DNA of 64,000 bases from Lachnospiraceae bacterium (lineage in GTDB: Bacteria > Bacillota > Clostridia > Lachnospirales > Lachnospiraceae): positions 46,841 to 110,840 of the forward strand of contig JAUNGI010000001.1 of NCBI GenBank assembly GCA_030524525.1, in the 5' to 3' direction. Within the stretch, counting starts at the first letter, position 1, and the number at the start of each line of letters is the position of its first letter. Under the pieces are notes generated by a model. It was not told where the DNA came from, did not search any database, and saw only the letters and a list, made by a program, of their open reading frames with translations. Below, piece after piece: positions 59,624-64,000 of the stretch. The position numbers were made by a program, and so were the translations under genes.

Positions 59624-61273
59624 TTAGTTCTGCAAGGCTGCCATCAGTCCCGGAATCAACTGCTTCTTTCGCGAGACAACGCCCGGCACCTCGCAGATAT
59701 CGCCTGCCGGAACCGCTCCGAAGGCGGCGGTCAGCAGCTCCTTCGCCGCCCTGCCGCGGAACAGAATGCGCGACGTTTCGCTCTCAATATTGGTAAGCAT
59801 AAAAAACGTCATGTCCGTATCGGTGATCTCTTTGTTCTGGTTCCAGTATTGACGCATCCGCTCCTCGATATCCGCCAGCTCCGTCGAATTCATGGAGCTG
59901 ATCTGCCCCACGCCGATGCTCACATCGCTTGCCGAAAACTTTTTGAAGTCCTGAAACATGATCTCCTCCGCCGATTTGTCCCGCAGATTGCTTCCCGCCT
60001 CGAACATGCCCTCCGCCAGCTCCACCGGATCGACGCCCGCAATGGCAGCCAGCTCCTCCGCCGCCCTCCGGTCGGTTTCCGTGCAGGTCGGGGAGCGGAA
60101 CAAAAGGGTATCCGAAAGGATCGCGGCGCACAACAGCCCGGCGATCGTCGGGGAAATTTCCACGCCGTTTTCCTTATACAGCAGGTTGACGATCGTCGCC
60201 GTGCAGCCAAGCGGCTGGTTCCGGAAAAATACCGGCGACATGGTGCTGATCGTGCCCAGCCGGTGATGGTCGATGATCTCAAGGATCTCCGCATTCTCCA
60301 CGCCGTCAACCGCCTGACTCTTTTCGTTGTGATCGACAAGAATGATCTGCTTTCTCGCCATGCCCATCAGATTCCGGCGGGAGATCATGCCGACGTACTG
60401 TCCCTTGTGATTCAGGATCGGGAAATCCCGGTTCCGGCGCTTCGCCATCGTATCGCGGATCTCGTCTATGTAAGCGTCGGTGTGGAAGCAGACCAGATTT
60501 TCCGAGGTCATAAAAAAGCCGATAGGCATCGAAAGATTGATCTGCCGCGCCACGGTAAACGCGTCGTGGGGAGTACTGATGACCACGCACTCTTTTTCCA
60601 GCGCCAGCTGCCGGATGGTTCGGGAAACCTTCGCCCCCTCGCAGACCACAATGCAGGCGGCGCCCATCTCAATGGCGCAGAGCTGGGACTCGTAGCGGTT
60701 CCCCAGAATCACCAGATCCCCCGGCTCGATATAGTCCTCCATCAGGTCGGGGTTTGCCGCCGCGATCAACACCTTGCCGCTGGTAAAGCTTTTTCCTTCA
60801 ATATTTCCCACCAAAAGCACCGCGTCCAGCGTATCGAGAATGTTCTGGTACGGCGTTTCCGCACGGGACAGAATATCGCTGTCCGCCAGATCCATGGCGG
60901 CGCGGGCAATGTCGCTCACGGTGATCAGCCCGTCCAGATGCCGGTCGGTCGTAATGGCAAGCGTAACGACGTGCTGCTCGCGCATCGAATTCCACGCCTG
61001 CTTTAAGGAAAGCAGCGGGTTCACCCCCGGCGTCTCGCGGATCTCGATATCCTTGACCTGCGTGCCCACGTCGTCGATATAGTCCGGCGCATCCACGCCG
61101 AAACGCGCCAGCACATACTGGGTCTCCGGATTCAGTTCCCCGCAGCAGCGCGGAACATGCAGCTTTCCGGTCACCTTCTGCTTCAGCTCCGCATAGGCAA
61201 TCGCCGAACAGATGGAATCCGTGTCCGGATTCTTATGTCCGATCACGATCACCTTCTTCTTATGTGTTGTCAT
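59624..61273 (-). CDS. ppaC: Manganese-dependent inorganic pyrophosphatase with CBS and DRTGG domains
   Basis: A 549-residue family II pyrophosphatase with an inserted regulatory part. Order: DHH start VIGHKNPDTDSICSAIAYA, CBS 1, a DRTGG-type domain, CBS 2 (about 250-305), return to DHH with EIIDHHRLG, and DHHA2 with SRKKQLIP. The metal ligands are the GHKNPDTDS and DHH residues. CBS-type enzymes of Clostridia are inhibited by AMP and activated by Ap4A. GGGGGAGGGTGT precedes the ATG. It follows smpB after 45 bases. Confidence 0.95.
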   Translation of the reverse strand: MTTHKKKVIVIGHKNPDTDSICSAIAYAELKQKVTGKLHVPRCCGELNPETQYVLARFGVDAPDYIDDVGTQVKDIEIRETPGVNPLLSLKQAWNSMREQHVVTLAITTDRHLDGLITVSDIARAAMDLADSDILSRAETPYQNILDTLDAVLLVGNIEGKSFTSGKVLIAAANPDLMEDYIEPGDLVILGNRYESQLCAIEMGAACIVVCEGAKVSRTIRQLALEKECVVISTPHDAFTVARQINLSMPIGFFMTSENLVCFHTDAYIDEIRDTMAKRRNRDFPILNHKGQYVGMISRRNLMGMARKQIILVDHNEKSQAVDGVENAEILEIIDHHRLGTISTMSPVFFRNQPLGCTATIVNLLYKENGVEISPTIAGLLCAAILSDTLLFRSPTCTETDRRAAEELAAIAGVDPVELAEGMFEAGSNLRDKSAEEIMFQDFKKFSASDVSIGVGQISSMNSTELADIEERMRQYWNQNKEITDTDMTFFMLTNIESETSRILFRGRAAKELLTAAFGAVPAGDICEVPGVVSRKKQLIPGLMAALQN

Positions 61274-61318
61274 ACACCCTCCCCCTCGGCGTCCTCCTGC
61301 GGGCGCGCCGTTCCGATT

Positions 61319-61783
61319 TTACAGATTTCTGATCTTGAATTCCTTCTCCGCTTCTCTCTTCTGATCCTTTTTGGCGATGCTCTCCCGCTTGTCGTAAAGC
61401 TTCTTGCCGCGCGCCACCCCGATTTTCACCTTGACCAGATTTCCTTTGAGATAGACCGAAAGCGGCACGAGCGTATAGCCCTTCTGCTGCAGCTTCCCGC
61501 CGATCTTATTGATCTCATAGCGATTCAGCAGAAGCTTCCGCACCCGCAGCGGGTCGCGGTTGAACAGATTTCCCTTTTCGTAGGGACTGATATGCATTCC
61601 GTACACGAAGACCTCGCCGTTTTCCACGCGGATATACGATTCCTTCACCGAACAGTGCCCCATCCGCAGCGACTTGACCTCGGTTCCGTGCAGTGCGATT
61701 CCGGCTTCGTATTCGTCTTCGATAAAATAATCATAATAAGCCTTCTTGTTGTTGGCGATCTGGCGGATCGTATCCTTTCCCAT
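61319..61783 (-). CDS. smpB: SsrA-binding protein SmpB
   Basis: A 154-residue SmpB, which delivers tmRNA to stalled ribosomes. Conserved parts: [49 protein letters not shown] and [14 protein letters not shown], with a basic tail [33 protein letters not shown] precedes the ATG. It follows rnr, its usual neighbour. No ssrA (tmRNA) gene was found in the window. Confidence 0.97.
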   Translation of the reverse strand: MGKDTIRQIANNKKAYYDYFIEDEYEAGIALHGTEVKSLRMGHCSVKESYIRVENGEVFVYGMHISPYEKGNLFNRDPLRVRKLLLNRYEINKIGGKLQQKGYTLVPLSVYLKGNLVKVKIGVARGKKLYDKRESIAKKDQKREAEKEFKIRNL

Positions 61784-61839
61784 GGTTTTCCTCCCTGTGC
61801 CGCGCCACGGACGGCACGATCTTCCCTTTGTTTTCTATT

Positions 61840-64000
61840 TTACGAAATCGCAGGCACAAAATCAATGGTTCTTGCAAGTTTATCGGTATTTGCAACCACG
61901 ATCGTGATCGGCTGTCCGAGACAGTATTTCTTTCCGGTGTGTTCCCCGATCAGGCTCTGGGACATTTCGTCATAACGATAATAGTCGTCCGACAGATCCG
62001 CCATGCGGATCATCCCTTCCACGGTATTCGGCAGCTCCACATACAAGCCCCAGCCGGTTACGCCGGAGATCACGCCCGTGAAGCTTTCGCCCAAAAACTT
62101 CCGCATATATTCGACCTTCTTCATCTTTTCCACGTCCCGCTCGGCTTCCTCCGCCCGGCGTTCGGTGCCGCTCGCCTGCCGGCAGGTGTCCTCAAGGCTC
62201 GCCCGGTAATGACGGATTCGTTCCTCCGTCAGCTCCCCGTGCAGATATTCCTTGATGATGCGGTGGATCTGCAGATCCGGATAACGCCGGATCGGAGAGG
62301 TGAAATGACAGTAATATTTCGACGCAAGCCCGAAATGCCCGCTGCATTCGGTCGTATAGCGCGCCTGCTTCATCGAGCGCAGCGTCAGACGGCTGATCAG
62401 CGCCTCCTCCGGCGTTCCCTCGATCTTTGCCAGCAGCTTTTGCAGCTCCTTGGCATGGATCTCCTCACGGGAAAGGTGCAGCGCATAGCCGAAGTTATGA
62501 ATAAAGATATTCAGCTTCTGCATCTTTTCCGGATCGGGCGTCTCGTGGGTCCGATAGACGAACGGCAGCTCCAGCCAGTAAAACTGCTCCGCCACCGTCT
62601 CGTTGGCAAGCAGCATGAAATCCTCGATCAGCTTCGTCGCCTGATTGCGCTCGTACGGCTTAATATCCGTGACGCGTCCGCGCTCGTCAAGGGTGATCTT
62701 GCTCTCGGGGAAGTCAAAGTCGATGGAGCCGCGCTCCCTTCTGCGCGCCCGAAGCTTTTCGGAAAGCTCCGCCATCAGCCGGAACTGCGGCGCAAAGTCC
62801 GCGTATGCCGCAAGCGCCTCCGCATCCTCCCCGGTCAGGATTCCGTTTACCTGCGTATAGCTCATGCGGCGATCGACCCGCACGACGGTCTCGGCGATCC
62901 GGTGCCCGATCAGCTCGCCCTGCTCCGAAAGCTCCATCAGACAGCTCAAGGCAAGGCGATCCTGCCCCTGATTCAGCGAGCAAATGCCGTTTGAGAGCGC
63001 GTGGGGCAGCATCGGAATGACACGGTCGGTCAGATAAACGCTCGTGCCGCGCTTCCACGCCTCCTTATCCAGCGGCGAATGCTCCCGGACATAATGCGAT
63101 ACGTCCGCAATATGAACGCCCAGCAGATAATGATCCTCCTTTTTTTGCAGCGTGATGGCGTCGTCCAGATCCTTCGCGTCCTCGCCGTCGATCGTGACCG
63201 TCGGAACGTCCCGCAAGTCCAGCCGTCCTTCCGTTTCCTCCGGCTTCACCTCGCTGCCCGCCGCCTCCGCCGCGGCAAGCACCTGCTCGGAAAATTCGGT
63301 CGGCAGCTCGTACGCCTTCACGACCGAAAGGATATCCACGCCGGGGTCATTGACATGCCCCAAGATCTGCGTGATCCGGCCTTCGGGATTGCGCCCGTTC
63401 CTGCCGTAATCGGTGATCTCCGCTACGACCTTCTGTCCGCTGACCGCTCCCTTCGAGTGCTCCTTTGCGATATAGAGGTCAAAATCCAGCTTCAAAACAT
63501 CCGGCAGCACAAAGCCGAAATTCTGATTTTGCTTATAGATCCCGACGATCTCCCGGAACCCGCGTTCCAAAATCTTCGTGACCATGCCCTCGCGTCGGGT
63601 CTCCTTCCCGTGGGAGCTTCCCGCCTCCGCCGTTATCGTCACCAGCACGCGGTCCCTGTGCCAAGCGCCAAGCGTTTTACTCTCCGGAATGAAAATGTCC
63701 TCGCCCTCCTCCGGTCGCACAAAGGCAAAGCCCCTTCCGGTCGCCAGAAACTCGCCCTCCAACACGCTCGCGGTTCCGGCAAGATACCGTCCCGTATCAT
63801 CCACACAGACGCTCCCCTCACGGATCAGCTCGTCCAACAGAACCGCAAGCTCGTTCCGCTCGCTTCGCGGGATCTGCAAAAGCCCCGCCAGCTCCCGAAA
63901 CCGCATGGGATGAAACCGCTTGTCCGAAAGCAGCGACAAAAGCATCTGCTTTCTGGCTTCTCGACGTTCTTCCGCCGGTTCCAAACCTTCCGCCGACTCC
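61840..64000 (-). CDS. rnr: Ribonuclease R (5' end at or beyond window edge)
   Basis: At least 714 residues of RNase R, a 3'-5' exoribonuclease acting with SmpB and tmRNA in RNA decay. N-terminal helix-turn-helix-like region (KRFHPMRFRELAGLLQIPRS), two cold-shock domains (FIPESKTLGAWHRDRV), RNB catalytic domain with VTIDGEDAKDLDDAITL (the acidic metal site), HYCHFTSPIRRYPDLQIHRI, and a C-terminal S1 domain. The frame stays open to base 64000 with only a TTG at 63984 as start near the edge, so the true start may lie outside. Confidence 0.93.
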   Translation of the reverse strand, partial: ESAEGLEPAEERREARKQMLLSLLSDKRFHPMRFRELAGLLQIPRSERNELAVLLDELIREGSVCVDDTGRYLAGTASVLEGEFLATGRGFAFVRPEEGEDIFIPESKTLGAWHRDRVLVTITAEAGSSHGKETRREGMVTKILERGFREIVGIYKQNQNFGFVLPDVLKLDFDLYIAKEHSKGAVSGQKVVAEITDYGRNGRNPEGRITQILGHVNDPGVDILSVVKAYELPTEFSEQVLAAAEAAGSEVKPEETEGRLDLRDVPTVTIDGEDAKDLDDAITLQKKEDHYLLGVHIADVSHYVREHSPLDKEAWKRGTSVYLTDRVIPMLPHALSNGICSLNQGQDRLALSCLMELSEQGELIGHRIAETVVRVDRRMSYTQVNGILTGEDAEALAAYADFAPQFRLMAELSEKLRARRRERGSIDFDFPESKITLDERGRVTDIKPYERNQATKLIEDFMLLANETVAEQFYWLELPFVYRTHETPDPEKMQKLNIFIHNFGYALHLSREEIHAKELQKLLAKIEGTPEEALISRLTLRSMKQARYTTECSGHFGLASKYYCHFTSPIRRYPDLQIHRIIKEYLHGELTEERIRHYRASLEDTCRQASGTERRAEEAERDVEKMKKVEYMRKFLGESFTGVISGVTGWGLYVELPNTVEGMIRMADLSDDYYRYDEMSQSLIGEHTGKKYCLGQPITIVVANTDKLARTIDFVPAIS

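Noticed and set aside
57791-61006. A 1071-codon open frame on the plus strand
   Set aside because: It is antisense to cysE, trxB and ppaC and has no recognisable domain or ribosome site.
61274-61840. tmRNA gene next to smpB
   Set aside because: The gaps are 45 and 56 bases, too short for ssrA, and no tRNA-like ends were seen.

Overview
The window is a gene-dense, GC-rich bacterial chromosome segment whose gene content and order fit the Clostridia, most likely a Lachnospiraceae-type anaerobe. The evidence is a full-length sporulation gene (spoIVA, 492 codons), the Firmicutes block ylxM-ffh-rpsP-khpA-rimM-trmD-rplS-lepB-rbgA-rnhB-yraN, EpsC-type serine acetyltransferase, a CBS-type family II pyrophosphatase, and plant-glycan enzymes (GH67, GH43, GH36). 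This assignment is inferred from content, not from a database search. Almost every gene is on the minus strand; only a small membrane-anchored protein (4859-5296) and an AAA ATPase (19783-21006) are on plus. I saw no rRNA, tRNA, CRISPR array or intact insertion sequence.

Layout. 1-5700: the truncated end of a MacB/FtsX-type ABC exporter, an ATC-hydrolase-like gene behind a promoter/palindrome, a MarR-PNPOx-flavin reductase operon with its own promoter/operator, and an AT-rich orphan. 5700-10555: mutS, rnhA and a membrane-anchored MutS-like ATPase. 10582-16827: a glucuronoxylan operon (GH67 alpha-glucuronidase, uxuA, uxuB, GH43). 17036-21390: an SH3-domain secreted protein, spoIVA with an unusual leader hairpin, and an operator-flanked AAA/DUF4143 ATPase. 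21391-26973: gpsA, plsY, der, a PDZ/radical-SAM-like DUF512 gene, pgeF and DUF2809. 27070-30730: a heterodimeric ABC exporter. 30782-45158: the ribosome/secretion block, interrupted twice, once by a second heterodimeric exporter (39032-42738) and once by a four-gene secreted-protein plus ABC operon resembling lactococcin-972-type bacteriocin loci (33935-37540). 45250-54901: a seven-gene run rluF-ligA-metA-aroF-ABC-GH36-trmH read from one good promoter. 55060-57660: an ABC-2 exporter with a structured leader. 57728-64000: rnr-smpB-ppaC-trxB-cysE.

The most interesting features are the interrupted ribosomal block carrying the bacteriocin-like operon (strong TTGACA-17-TACAAT promoter, two unrecognised exported proteins, permease, ATPase), and a dispersed multi-hairpin intergenic element (copies near 2.2, 5.5, 16.9, 21.2 and 57.7 kb) whose copies differ by compensatory stem changes and always sit against the U-tract of a minus-strand terminator. 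Several promoters could be read directly; they divide the minus strand into about ten transcription units.
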